Origin: Orychophragmus violaceus
Lineage: Eukaryota; Streptophyta; Magnoliopsida; Brassicales; Brassicaceae
DNA length: 64,000 nucleotides
Reading direction: 5' to 3'
Assembly (NCBI GenBank): GCA_030180135.1
Contig: CM058234.1
Coordinates: forward strand, 30,352,766-30,416,765
Shown: positions 34,051-46,758 of the stretch, piece after piece
Layout of the letters: each line of letters begins with the position of its first letter
How positions within the stretch are numbered: position 1 is the first letter of the stretch
The notes under the pieces: model-generated
Databases searched by the model: none
What the model was told of the DNA's origin: nothing
Seen by the model: the letters and a program-made list of their open reading frames with translations, nothing else
Position numbers and translations under genes: made by a program

Positions 34051-34953
34051 ATCACCATCGTCCCAATCGCCAACATTTGCACTCCACCTTAACCTCAACC
34101 GCCAGCATTTTTAACTCCTCCTTTACCCCAACCGCCAGCGTTTTGCATTGCGTCCTGGTGCCAACCGCCTGCGTTATGCACTCCACCGTCACCCTAACCG
34201 TCGGCGATTGGCGTTTCAACGATCTCAGGCCATTCGAAGAAAGTCTGGGGAATGATTCAGAAGAAGCATAAAGTCTCAGTGGCCCAGAAACATTCATTGC
34301 CCATACTGTAACCTTTGAAAATTTCATGGAGGATGTGAAAAAAAAATTGATAAACGGAGCAAGGGCATGTCCTTATTCTTCCCTCGTCAACCGCATCCCT
34401 TATCTCTGTGAGATCGACGAGATGTCGGTAGGCCATGAATATCGCTTAAACTCCCTGACATGCCTCCTGAGAGAATGTATGCGAAACAAGAAAGGAAAGG
34501 AATGGTCGAACGTGAATCCAAGGCAGGGGAGACAGATCGACGGATAACTTCGTAGCAATACACAGCAGGTTTGCATCCAGTTATGGTGCAACGTTTGATC
34601 CTTTGGAATGCTTCTGGTATTCCATCTGTGTACATGAAATATGAGATTACCTTCAAAAACACATCGGTTATGTTTTTGGCATCCAGACTGGCGTTGTACA
34701 ATAGGGTTACGTGTTCGCGGTTTTCTTCTGAATGGATAGCCTGGACAAGGTTCATTTGAAAATGAGTATCCACTTGATCCGTGTCGTCGCGAAGAGTCCT
34801 GCACACGGCTCTAACCCTGAAATTTTCTCGAATGTTATCACTAGCATTCCTGGCAAGGATGTCTCTTCTCAAGTCGGCCGACAGATCTAGAAGAGTAAGA
34901 TCTGAGCGGTTAGGGCTGGATGATGCAGCTACGTGGGAATTTACTCTTTTCAT
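34050..34953 (-). pseudogene. F-box-like protein gene, copy A
   Basis: Starts MKRVNSHVAASSSPNRSDLT at 34953. The N-terminal block LTLLDLSADLRRDILARNAS resembles an F-box (LP.DL...IL.R.A), followed by FRVRAVCRTLRDDTDQVDTH and the block VISYFMYTDGIPEAFQRIKR, CKPAVYCYEVIRRS. This order resembles plant F-box proteins of the At2g35280/At1g67623 type with a SEL1-like region. After about 34540 the match continues in another frame (MRHVREF-like text), so it is broken. A degenerate glycine/tryptophan-rich tail (NAGGW words) runs to about 34060. F-box proteins select substrates for SCF ubiquitin ligases; no such role is shown here. Confidence 0.6.
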
Positions 34954-35094
34954 TTGGGTGATGTGTATTGAGTGTGTGGACAGAGCGTTTGAGTCGAGAT
35001 CTCTTATTTATAGATGACGAAATGTCGTAATATTTTGGTTTCCTCACAACTTTAATTCATTGCATCTGAATGAAAATTCCATTTCTTAACAAAA

Positions 35095-36115
35095 ACAGAT
35101 ATCCATGTTTTTACCCATGGATAGGTATAGTATTATCTGAAGGTCTGATTGGTAGTAGTAACTAGCTATCCATTATATTTGAAGATGAATAGAAAGAGGA
35201 TAGAGACAGTGCTATCTAAGAAGCTGGGAAGATACACATTCGTAAAATCAGAATATCCATTTTTGTGTTGTAGTTATAAATGAATACTATGGTTAAAGCT
35301 AGATTCAATGTGGATAGTTGTTCGTAATCCACAAAATTGTGATTGGTATAAATAATATTCGTTAAATGAGAATATTCATTCACTATATAGGTTATTTTAT
35401 GTATAAGTACTATAGTTACATCTAAGTTAGAAGTGGATAGGTTTTTCGTAATAAAAAAACTGAGTCTAACGTGGAATAAACGTCTATACATATCAGGGTA
35501 GCAAAAAAAATTATCGTAAATGATGGATAGTTAGTCGCGTACTGAAGTAACTGACCGAGCAAAATTCATAAGTGATGGATAGGTATTTGTTAAACCATAT
35601 TAATCCAATTAAGTTTAAAATAAAGAATTAGCTATCCATTACATTTTAAGATGGATATTAAAATGTTAACAACAACTGTAATTAAAATATGGATAATCAT
35701 ACTCCTTGATGAATACTAAGATATTGTGGGGACTTTTTAAATTAGAAAATTAGTCTTATGTCGAATAAACGTCTTAAATGAAGTGGTAAACCATTTATGG
35801 ATAATTAATTATTAAACCATAATACTCCAATTAAGTTTAAAATGAAGTGGTAAACCATTATACTTCATTGTAACTTTGTATGTATATATATATATATATA
35901 TATAATAATAATAATTTTAATGGATAGGTAATATTTACTATATTGGTTATATTATATAAAATTCAGTGGATATAGGTACATCCATATGTGGAAGATATTA
36001 GCATAGTGGGATTTTCACTAACTATCCAGCAAAATCCATATTCATCCAAATGGAACATCGCCCGCGGCGGGGTCCAAGGGAAACAAAACATATATCCCAA
36101 AATAATGGATAGTGG
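35095..36115. repeat. Dense cluster of TGGATA/TATCCA words
   Basis: Reading both strands I count about 18 GGATA or TATCC words in 1.02 kb, most within TGGATAG/CTATCCA. Roughly two would be expected at this base composition. No gene. A (TA)n/(AAT)n microsatellite lies at 35882-35914. Confidence 0.75.
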
Positions 36116-36189
36116 ATTGTGATACCATGAATCCATTTTCAGTTGATTTAAACATAAGAGATAACTAAAATCAATTCAACAAATGGTGT

Positions 36190-36745
36190 ATATCTTCCAA
36201 TTTTGTTTCAAGGTTTCCAATCTTCGAAAGCAGCGAGTCGACACTATCCATTAATCCAGCAATTTGGGACTTGTTTGGTTCTTCTTTCAGAAATGCCTCC
36301 ATATTCATCTTCTCAATTTCTTCTATAATTGCCTCATCTTCTTAAACCCATATCCCTGAGATGGACCCTACTAAGACGAAGACATACTTTGAAAAATTAT
36401 ATAAGATACATCGGGATATAGAAATTTTCTTGTACAATGATGTTAAAGGAGGATGTTTACATCAGAAATTTCGCAAGGACATGTATATAAGCGTCTCCCT
36501 TTGCTATCAGCTGAGTTAAAAGTTATTATGAACATCGAAGAGTTGCAATGGCAACCCTTAGGAATACCTAATTCATGTGTAGTTTGCACAACTGGCCTTA
36601 TACCATAGACAAGATTTTCCCATTTGAAGAACAGTTTGTCACATGCGTCATTCATTTCCTCTAATGAACTAACATATTTGGTAAAGGATTGAGATAAGAA
36701 GAAAGTTGAGGTTGTGGTTGAGTAGTAGCCTACTTTTTCAGACAT
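36190..36745 (-). pseudogene. GRF-zinc-finger-like gene, copy A
   Basis: Starts MSEKVGYYSTTTSTFFLSQS at 36745. The finger-like block GCHCNSSMFIITF...KGRRLYTCP fits the GRF pattern C-x-C ... N.GR.FY.C. A second exon-like piece (about 36340-36190) reads AIIEEIEKMNMEAFLKEEPN then SLLSKIGNLETKLEDIHH, a likely coiled coil. A stop separates the pieces unless an intron near 36350-36445 is removed. Its layout matches copy B at 48.3-48.8 kb. Confidence 0.55.
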
Positions 36746-37270
36746 CTTACTTATAAAGCAGGTGTGAGAATTATAAACATGAGTGTGTCCAAAACTTGAC
36801 TATTGTCCTGAAAATCAAAAAGGCAGCATTGGAATGGATAGTTTTAAAGAATGCTAGGTATATAAGAAGCGGATCGAAAACTACAAAACACGTCGTCCAC
36901 CGATACAATGTAATAACAAAACCCAAGTTTGTTCTACATCTGTTAAATCTTAAAGCTGCTACGCAATGTCTAGGCTATTAAGTTATAGGTAATAGGAAAG
37001 CTGTTCCAAGCATTAGTCAAATCAGTAGAGGGTAGTTTTAGCTAAAAAAGAACATAAACAAACAAAAGAAGCTTTTGAATTAAAGTTTTAATGCCACGTG
37101 CAAAACTTTCGTTGGTAGGTCACGCGCCATAATTAAATGCCAAATCCTGTGCGAGTCTAGCTAAAAATCACCGCTTAGTAACTGGCCGAAATCGCAGGAA
37201 AACAATCAAGTTTAGCTGATGTGGTTGCCAAGTCTGTTACTGGCTGAAATCTTCGCTCGGGTCGTAGAAG

Positions 37271-37597
37271 ATGGCGTTGATATGTGTGCGAGTTTACTTT
37301 AGGCAGGTCCTGAAGGAGTCGTTGCGATTTGTTCACGTGAAGTGTATTCAAGAGTCCAACCAGACATGCACCATGACTTCACTTGGTTTTCTGACGAAAA
37401 ATATTCGTGGTATTACAAATTCTACAGGAAGTGTGTATTGCAAAAAAAACCCGTATGCAATGTACACCGAAAGCCTTCGCATTGCATTCAATAGGGGAGA
37501 TCTGGAGACAGCGATCACTATATTACATGAAGTGAAAGGTGTGTATCCACATGCCGAGCTCATGTTTATAATTTTCAACTGGTGTGCAGGGAGATAA
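37271..37597 (+). pseudogene. F-box-family fragment, copy C
   Basis: The C-terminal half reads NPYAMYTESLRIAFNRGDLE then HAELMFIIFNWCAG, matching the SEL1-like block of the F-box family in copies A and B. It is on the opposite strand to both and lacks an F-box, so it is a fragment. Confidence 0.5.
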
Positions 37598-37808
37598 TGC
37601 AACGCTGAGTATAAGATATTCAGATCAAAGCGATCGTATGATGAGGCCGTGGCTATTGGAGAATTTATAATATACCACGTGTGAGTGGTTGGGCCAAGAT
37701 TGATGGAAAGTTGGCATGATTCATGGAGCTTCAGCAACTTTCATGGATGATTGTTGGTGGGTTCACACATTGATGGGTGAGAATAGTGGTGAGAGGTGCA
37801 AGGATTGT

Positions 37809-38240
37809 TACTTCTATTTCCTATCCATAAAAGTTATGAAAATGTCATAGATAGTATATCCTGAAGCGTAGCAATGTGTATCCATGTGATATATTTTTAA
37901 TTGATCTAATATGTGTCCATGGGTTTTATATTTAAGATGTTATAGACATTATAAATGATGTGTATTCTACTAAATATTGGTAATATTAACTAAAAATTGC
38001 GTACGAAAACTTTCAGATGTCATGTTACTTCGATTTCTTATCCATAAAAATTAGGAAAATATCATAGCTAGTAGATCCTAAAGCGTAGCAATGTGTATCC
38101 ATGTGATATAGTTTTAATTGATCTGATATGTATCCATGTGTTTTATATTTAAGATGTTATGGACATTATAGGTGATGTGTATTGGACATAAAGATGGGTA
38201 ACATATTGTGGTCGAGAACGTCATGTAAAACCAGGTTACA
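37809..38240. repeat. 217-bp tandem duplication
   Basis: Text beginning TTACTTCTATTTCCTATCC at 37809 repeats as TTACTTCGATTTCTTATCC at 38026, and both continue through CGTAGCAATGTGTATCCATG. Non-coding and rich in TATCCA. Confidence 0.8.
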
Positions 38241-38599
38241 TGATATAATCATGAATCAATCTATGTCTATATATAGATAATATTCATAAGTTGGATAAAT
38301 AGTTTGGTCGAAGTGTAAATAAATAGATTGAATAAGAACTAAATGTTGGTACCCTGATTGGATTGCAAAGTATAAACATGGTGATTTAACTAATGAAGTA
38401 TCTGAAAAGACGCAACCACACTGGCTGACACATAGAGCAATGCTTTGTTAATGGTAAACATATAAATTTATCATTTTCATTATTAAAGTTGATAACCATA
38501 ATTCAATTTTTTTTTAATATGTTCATGGAGCGGGAAATATTTTGAAAGGCAAAGTCTCAATTTATGGATAGAAGCAGCAAAAAAAAAAAAAAAATGCCA

Positions 38600-38935
38600 A
38601 TATGCGAGATTTACCAAATTACAGGTGGATAGGGATAGCGTAAAATATGTTTGGGAATATGTTGGATACATTATTACAGTGGAATAGTTGGCAATGGGTC
38701 AATGGATAGCTGATAGAGACATCAATGGATGGTAATGAATAACTTATGGATACGTAACTAAGGTGTTGAACCATAAGAACCATAAGGAGAAAGGATATAT
38801 GAATAGTGTGAAATATGATTGGGAGCCTATTGGATACATTATTACTGTGGAAACGTTGGCAAGGAGGTTAATGTATAGTTCATGGATACGTTAGTGGATA
38901 ACTCTTGGATAAGTTGGTAATGGGTTATAAAATAT
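38600..38935. repeat. Degenerate ~168-bp tandem duplication
   Basis: TTGGATACATTATTAC occurs at about 38662 and again at 38830, with similar flanks on both sides. Non-coding and rich in TGGATA. Confidence 0.7.
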
Positions 38936-39306
38936 GTACTGAATAGTTCAAATGTATCCAGCATATTATGCAAAACTGTTTTAAAATTACAAAAGAAGAA
39001 CGTCATTCGTTAAGTTCTCGCGTGCATAACTGATGGCATTGGAACTATAAACTATGATTTGACAGCTTAATGTAATTCATGAAGTTTAAGGGTGTAATAG
39101 GTAATAAAACATTATTCCAACTTTGCATTTTGGGTTATTGTATTAAATTGATTTAACAAATCAGATGATTGAAGACAGTAAGAAAAGCAAAGATGTACCA
39201 AATGGTGGATATGATCGAGTTTTATACCCAGCTTAATAGGATGGATTGAACCAAAACGACATTAATAGCTATGTTATGGATAATTAATAAATGTTTGCAT
39301 AGATCT

Positions 39307-40135
39307 TTAAGTGCCCCAAACCGCTGAAATGTCGTTTTGGTTATTACCGCCGGCCCAAACGCCGGCGCCTTGCTCATTATCACAGCCAGCATCATCTGCA
39401 TTGTTTAGATTAGCACCGGACCAACCGTCAGCGTCGTGGACATTAACGTCTAATAACCCGCCAGCGTCTTGCATAATATTGTTGCCCCCAATCCCCTGAG
39501 TTTTTCGGCTGATCTTCCCAATCACCTAGCTCAATCCATTTGAAGAAATCCTCCGGGATTACACGGAGGAACACTGAAGTCTCGTTACCCCAGAAACAAA
39601 AATGGCACATAACGTGACATTTTACATTTTTGTTTAGCAAGTAAGCCAATAGCGATGAACGGCGCAGTGGCATGTTGCGATCCTTCCAGGGTCTACAGAG
39701 TCCCATATCATGGTGAGATCGCCTGAGATGTTGACATGCAAAGTTAATCGCTGAAACTCTCTGACATGCCTCATAAGCGCCCAGATGGCACTGCGAGAGA
39801 GAAAAGGAATCGTTGAACAAGAATCCATGTCAGGAAGATGGAACGGCGTATGACTTCGTAGAAATACAAAGCGGGCTTGATTCCAACGACGGCGCAATGT
39901 TTGAGGCGGACAAAGGCGTCAGCTGTTCTGTCTGTGTACATGAAATCGGAGATTGCTTTGTAGAACACTGTTGTCGGATTATTGGCATCTAAACAGTCAC
40001 GTTCCAAATAGAATATCCCTTGATAGTCGTGGTGAGTCTTTATAAGATCAACCTGGAATAGGGTATCCACGTGATCAGCGTCATCTCGAATAGTCTTGCA
40101 TTTGGCTTTAATTTTGAAGTGCTCAAGAATGTTTT
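39307..40135 (-). pseudogene. F-box-like protein gene, copy B, 3' part
   Basis: Continues from 47487-47591 once copia-3 is ignored. Reads ILEHFKIKAKCKTIRDDADH, LERDCLDANNPTTVFYKAIS, DFMYTDRTADAFVRLKHCAV and PALYFYEVIRRSIF, paralogous to copy A block by block. A frameshift near 39890 leads into MRHVREFQRLTLHVNISGD. Further on it reads RVIPEDFFKWIELGDW, then a tail of AGG/GW words (QDAGGLLDVNVHDADGW) to 39307. Broken by the insertion and at least one frameshift. Confidence 0.65.
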
Positions 40136-40863
40136 TGAAGGAATTTCTAGCAGTTCTAATCAGGATTAGTAACCCTAGTCTGAATTCCGAGCCTAGGATC
40201 TAAGGTTCATATAATTGAATCTATGGGATCTCGGATTTACCTAGTGATTTGCAGCGGAAGTTTTAGCAGATAATCGAGATCATGAAGCACCTCAAACGAT
40301 GTGCCTCTACTGGTATCCACACGCACACAAACTGAACAGGAGGGATGCTAGTGCCTATCAGAGATCTAATCTCTTGTAAGGTTTCTTTTCTAGTTCTGGT
40401 GGCTGTGTATTAGGTTAAAAACCCGAGTTTAGGTCGACCATATATCTTATATATGTCGACTTAAACCATGACGGAATTAACCAGCGATTAAACCGATTCA
40501 ATTTGGTAATCCGCGAGTTGTGTAGACCGATACACTCTATGTGTCGATCGACATTGCCGATCTGTGTCGACCGACACACTTAGTGCGTCGATCGACACTG
40601 CACAGAAAAGTTGGTATTGAATGCATATCAAATATGCATTCACCCGATCATTACATTAATGATCAACCTCACATACAATATCCAGTTTGCTTAGGTGTGT
40701 GACCCTGTAGGATCATATAACACTAGCAATGAGTTCTTAACCTATTGATCATAAGTGGCTTCTAGCAAAGCGTTATGACTGCCTAGTGTCATATGATTGT
40801 CTCATCTCGACAATACGACTTTCTCTCAGAATAAGTACAACAGATTTCAGGACATTCCCAACA
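40136..40863 (-). repeat. 3' LTR of copia-3
   Basis: 728 bp. Contains four palindrome sites in two pairs starting 40519/40540 and 40563/40584, each 21 bp apart. Followed inward by ATCTCCCACTTG, the complement of the polypurine tract. Confidence 0.94.
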
Positions 40864-41682
40864 ATCTCCCACTTGTACTGGAATCATCTATTCCTTTAAT
40901 CCCTTTGTAGCTATATCTCAATCTAGCATAAGGCAAGAAATGTGTCATCCTTATTAAGCTAGATCACGTTTATCGAATCCCGATTTGTACTGATAAAACA
41001 AACGACTGACAATCACCTCGTTTGAGCGCGGCCACACATTTCCAGTATCAAATCTTCGATAGGCCCAGAGATATTTAACTCCTGTTATATAGGAGGTACA
41101 AATCCCATCTTGTTCCACCCATGTCTCTTTCATATTTCATGATACGCCTAATCAGTGTCTTTATAATCACCAGTTACGGTTGACGTTTGACAAAGTCAAG
41201 ACGGACCAATCCATATGTAAGAGAACATGATGAACTCAGGTCTAAGGACTATACTCTTTAGTCATTATGAGAAGCTCTTATGACACTCATATAACATCTT
41301 GTAGAGTTCTCATTAACGGGTCAAGTCCAATCATGTGTTCTCTAACACATATCTATGTGATTGACTTTAATACACTTATTAATGACTCCATGAAACATAG
41401 TCATCAGTCACCTCACATACTAGTCTCACGTGGTTGTTAATGTCCCATTTTAACAACCTCAACCAGGGACCATTTATAATTTATATCATTTATTGCTTAT
41501 AGGGTTTCATGATCAAGTCACATACTTGATGACCAATAAAAATAAATTACTTTGGAACAATTTATTTAATAACACAGTTAAATAATGCTGAAACAATTTC
41601 ATTAAAATAACATAACCAAATTATGTTTTACGAACATCAAGTCATAACTAAAAACCAAATATAACTCCCACTGAAAACAAGA
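40864..41682 (-). other. copia-3 3' untranslated region
   Basis: About 0.8 kb without a gene, similar in layout to the 3' untranslated region of copia-1 (7662-8482). Confidence 0.7.
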
Positions 41683-44596
41683 TCATATCTTAAGAAATCT
41701 AATGCCTACAGCAGCAGTGTGAAACTCATGCTTAGGCCTTGGGAGGGGCTTGGTCAGTGGATCAGAAACATTCTCATCCGTCGGGACTCTACTGATCTTC
41801 ACATCTCCTCTATTCACAATATCACGGATAAGATGATATCTCCTTTCTATGTGTTTGAATTTCTGGTGTGATCTAGGTTCCTTTGCTTGCGCAATGGCTC
41901 CATTGTTGTCACAATACAAAGCCACTGGCTCAGAAATGCTAGGAATCACACCAAGTTCAGTGATGAACTTCTTGATCCAAACAGCCTCCTTTGCCGCTTC
42001 AGAAGCAGCGAGGTACTCAGCTTCAGTTGTGGAATCTGCTACACTGTCCTGCTTGGAACTCTTCCAGCTGACTGCACCGCCATTCAGGCAGAAGATGTAA
42101 CCAGATTGCGATCGGAAATCATCTTTGTTTGTCTGAAAACTTGCATCTGTGTAACCACTTACTACCAGCTCATCACTTCCTCCGTACACCAAGAATTTAT
42201 CCTTAGTATTTCTCAAATACTTCAGAATGTTCTTGACGGCTGTCCAGTGACTTTCACCTGGATCAGATTGGTATCTACTCGTCATGCTTAGAGCACAAGC
42301 AACATCTGGACGAGTACAGAGCATGGCATACATGATGGATCCCAACGCCGAGGCATAGGGAATCCGACTCATGCGTTCTCGCTCAGCAGGTGTCTCAGGA
42401 CACTGCTTCTTGCTGAGACTTATGCCATAAGACATTGGTATGAAGCCCTTCTTGGAATCTTGCATTCTGAACCTGTGTAAGACTTTATCGATATAAGTGT
42501 CTTGACACAGTCCAATCAACTTGTTTAATCTATCTCTATAGATTCTTATTCCAAGAATATACGCGGCTTCTCCCATGTCTTTCATTGAAAAACAACTTCC
42601 GAGCCAAGCCTTAACAGACTATAACAACGGAACGTCATTTCCGAGAAGAAGTATGTCATCTACATACAACACGAGAAATGCAACTGCGCTCCCACTAGTC
42701 TTCTTGTAAACACATGGTTCTTCTTCGTTCCTGATGAAATCAAACTTTTTGACTGCTTCATCAAAACGAAGATTCCAACTCCGAGATGCTTGCTTCAATC
42801 CATAAATGGATCGATGAAGCTTGCATAAATTCCTAGCAGCATTAGGATCAATGAAACCTTCGGGCTGTGTCATGTACACATCCTCTTCCAGAATTCCATT
42901 AAGGAAAGCTGTTTTCACGTCCATCTGCCAGATCTCATAATCATAATGAGCAGCTGTTGCTAGGAGAATCCGAATGGATTTAAGCATGGCGACAGGTGAA
43001 TAGGTTTCTTCATAGTCAATACCATGAATTTGTTTGAAACCTTTTGCCACTAGCCTTGCTTTATATATCTGAATATTTCCATCCACATCAATTTTCTTCT
43101 TGAAAATCCATTTACACTCAATGGGGTCTTGCACCATCGGGTAAATCAACCAAAGTCCATACTTGGTTCTGTGACATGGATCCCATTTCGGATTCAGCGG
43201 CTTTCAGCCACTTTTCGGAGTCAGGACTCATCATCGCTTCTTCGTAATTCGCGGGCTCGTCACTGTCAATGATCAATAAATCATGACAATTGGTTACGAG
43301 AAATCCATATCTCTCGGGTTCGTGATGGATCCTTTCGGATCTGCGAATTTCATGCTCCACAGGCGTTGGCTCTACAACTCTTTGTAGATCCAACTGTTGC
43401 TTCTACACAATGGGCTGGGCGGTTTCCTGTGGCTCTCGAACTTCTTCGAGTTGTACTTTACTCCCACTGTTTCTCTTGGAAAGAAACTCTCTCTCAAGAA
43501 AAACACAGTTCCGAGCAACAAACACTTTGTTCTCGGATTGGTTGTAAAAGTAGTATGCCTTGGTTTCCTTAGGATAACCAACGAAGTAGCACTTATCAAA
43601 TTTGGGTTCGAGCTTATCTGTAATTAATCGCTTAACATAAGCTTCACAACCCCAAATCTTCGGGAAAGACAAACTCGGAACATTTCCAGTCCACATCTCA
43701 TGTGGTGTCTTTGCAACTGATTTTGACGGAACCCTATTAAGTATAAACGCAGACGTTTCTAGAGCGTATCCCCAAAAGGATAATGGAAGAGTTGAGAGAC
43801 TCATCATTGATCGAACCATATCTAATAAAGTTCGATTCCTCCTCTCGGACACCCCATTCCATTGTGGTGTTCCAGGAGGAGTGAGTTGTGAAACAATTCC
43901 ACAATCTCTCAAATGATCACTGAATTCTTGGCTTAAGTATTCTCCTCCACGATCTGATCGAAGAGCCTTAATACTTTTGCCAAGTTGATTATGTACTTCA
44001 TTTTGGAATTCTTTGAACCTTTCAAAAGATTCTGACTTGTGTCTCATTAAATAGACATAGCCATACCTGCTGAAATCATCAGTGAAGGTAATGAAGTATC
44101 GAAAATTTCCTCTGGCACTTGTGCTCATTGGGCCGCACACATCTGTATGTATAAGGCCCAATAGGTCACTGGCCCTTTCATTTTGTTTGTTGAAAGGGGC
44201 CTTAGTCATTTTGCCCAGTAAACAAGATTCACATTTCTCACATGATTCATAATCAAATGAGCCCAGAAGCCCATCACTATGGAGCTTTTGGATACGTTTC
44301 TCGTTTATGTGGCCCAAACGACAATGCCAAAGAAAAGTTTGATTCGTGTCATTTGATTTGAATCTCTTGGTGTTAATGTTATAGATCGGTGCGGTTTGGT
44401 TTAAAACATAAAGCCCATTCTCTAATGGGCTGCTACCATAAAATATATCATTGTAATCAAAAGAACAACATTTATTCTTAATTGAAAACTGATATCCTTC
44501 CATATCCAAAACAGGAATAGAAATAATATTTCTGCTTATAGCAGGTACATAGTAGCAATTATTTAGCTTTAAAACCAAACCAGAAGGTAAAGACAA
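41683..44596 (-). pseudogene. copia-3 integrase, reverse transcriptase and RNase H
   Basis: Integrase (44596-43403): LWHCRLGHINEKRIQ with intact HHCC ligands (CEKCESC), HTDVCGPM, LRSDRGGEY, GVSERRNRT. Reverse transcriptase (43149-42619): IECKWIFKKKIDVDG, WQMDVKTAFLNG, LYVDDILLL. RNase H (42585-41683): GYTDASFQT, ADSTTEAEYLAASEAAKE, HIERRYHLIRDIV. Breaks: a TAG near 43400 (after ETAQPIV), a frameshift near 43130 (after LVDLPDG) and a TAG near 42617 (after VPLL). Catalytic residues of all domains are still readable. Confidence 0.93.
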
Positions 44597-44605
44597 GTTA
44601 TATGT

Positions 44606-45661
44606 TCATACGGCATATGCAGCAACTCTTGCTACATTTCCCACGCGTAGGTCCACTTGTCCCTTTTCCAACTTCCTACTGTTGCTTAGGCCCTGCATAT
44701 TTGTACAAATATGAGCACCACAGCCGGTATCCAATACCCAAGAAGTAGAACCAGAAGTAGTAACATTTACTTCTATAACATAAATACCTGAAGATGAAGT
44801 CTCGAAAGTCTTCTTCTTCTTCTTCTTCTCTTCCAAGAACTTGTCGCAGTTTCTCTTCCAATGTCCAAGATCTTTACAGTAATGGCACTTATCAGTCACA
44901 GATGGGCCAGGCTTGGGCTTGGGGGCTGGCGCAAGCGTGTCCTGGTTCTCAACCTGGACAGCCTTGCCCTTTCCCTTCCCTTTGCCAAGTTTCTTAAACT
45001 TCTTACCTCCTTGTACCATAAGTACATTTGGAGTGCCCTTCTTGATATTAGGCTCATCTGCCTTGAGCATCCCATGCAGTTCAGTCAATGTCTTCGTCAA
45101 GTTGTTCATGTTATAGTTCATAACAAACTGATCATAACTTGACGGCAGTGACTGCAGAATGATGTCAGTAGCCAACTCTTGGCTAATGGGACAATCCAGC
45201 TTCCCTAGGTTATCAATATAACCCATCATCTTAATGACATGAGGGCTAACTGAACCATCCTTTGGTAGCTTGCATTCAATGAGAGATTTAACCGTCTGGT
45301 ATCTCTCAGTTCGTGCTTGCTCCTGAAACATACTTTTCAGGCTAGTGATCATCTCCACGGGCGACTCCACGTTCTCGTATTGCTTTTGCAAATCCGAGTT
45401 CATGGTAGCCAACATGAGACAATTCACATCGACCACATCATTAGAATGCTTATCCCAAGCATTCCTTTCTGCATGTGGAGCATTGGCTCTCGGTTTTTCA
45501 GGGAGAACATTTTCAAGGACATAGTCCCTTTTCTCCTGCTTGAGAACAATTCCCAAGTTCTGATACCATTCGAGAAAATTCGATCCATTTAACTTGTCCT
45601 TCTCAAGGACGGATCGCAGGGAGAAAGAATTATTATGAGTGGTAGTCATAGCTGAGAACAA
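44606..45661 (-). pseudogene. copia-3 Gag and protease, ends at a premature stop
   Basis: Starts MFSAMTTTHNNSFSLRSVLE at 45661 (an internal Met four residues on may be the true start). Gag region LNGSNFLEWYQNLGIVLKQE, CCHC knuckle CHYCKDLGHWKRNC, Lys-rich run EEKKKKKKTFET, protease VLDTGCGAHICT. A TGA stop after RVAAYAV separates it from the pre-integrase region, which copia-1 reads through with a Gly codon. Otherwise closely parallel to the copia-1 gag. Confidence 0.92.
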
Positions 45662-46758
45662 AGAAAGGAAAAGGTTTAGTTATGATGTTCAAGAAATGAG
45701 AAGTCTTAACTTTTAAGAAAACTCGCATTATATTCAAACAATGTTTCCTCATATGAATATAATGATCCAAGACCCATACATCACTAAATTCAAGTGAGCC
45801 ACTGGCTATCACTCATCTTTAGCTATCTAGGTAAGCAACAACTTTGCTAGTTATATCCAATATAACTCTTGGTTGTGGATCGACATCTTATGTCCAATCC
45901 ACCTGATGTCTCTGAGCCCAAAACGATTTTGATGGCCCAGTCAAGTAAACCAATCTCTTCAGTCATGTAATTGTCGATGTCTTGCACTGCAAGTCCATCA
46001 ACACGATTACCTCTGTCTTACTCATGAAATCGTGGACATCTTGCACTGCAAGTCTATCGCACAATTAAATGGGTCTTGACAGTTGACAAGATTGGAAAGA
46101 CATCAAGTATCACTTGATATTTGGTTGAGGAACGGAACCTTTTAAAACGTTCAGTTTTATTATGTTTTAATTCTTATAATTAATTGATTTATCTTGCTTT
46201 TGGTTCTGTGGTTTCATGTTCCATAACCTAAACCATCGAATCTGATGTCGACCGACACTACTATAATGTCGATCGATGCAGAATAACCAAAACAATCCGC
46301 GATAACCGATCAATCCAATTGATCCGGTTTTGAATACCGGTCAGTGTCGATCGATGCTACACTAGCATCGGTCGATACCAACCTAATCAAAACAATCGCA
46401 ATTAAACCATTCACTGTGTTCGACCATTATTAACCAAGCTCGATAACCGGTCCAATCCAATTGAACCGATTCATCAATCTCTTGAGGTTTGTGTCGACCG
46501 ACACAACTCTTGTGTCGATCGACACTAGGCGAAACATAAGTTTTATTCGGGTTTTCGCCCTGTGTCGATCGACGCCGGATTGGCATCGATCGACACCATG
46601 CGAAAAACCCTAAAACGTTTTTCGAACAAAACCCTAAACTAGGTTACTTTGATCAAAACGAGTTTTAGCATGCTTGTATCAATCATACAGATTTCCAGAT
46701 TCAACCAATCTAATCAACATGCTACAGATTCAATGGAACCCTAAAGCTCTGATACCAC
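45662..46758 (-). other. copia-3 leader with four palindrome pairs and primer site
   Basis: Non-coding. Palindrome pairs start at 46244/46265, 46343/46364, 46490/46511 and 46561/46582, every pair 21 bp apart. Variants include TGTGTCGACCGACACA and GGCATCGATCGACACC. The PBS complement lies at 46747-46758. Confidence 0.9.

Noticed and set aside
35882..35914. (TA)n(AAT)n microsatellite considered as a functional repeat.
   Set aside because: An ordinary simple repeat, like that at 49636-49656.
43366..43627. Plus-strand open frames opposite copia-3 integrase and RT.
   Set aside because: Shadows of the minus-strand polyprotein; similar antisense frames exist opposite copia-1.
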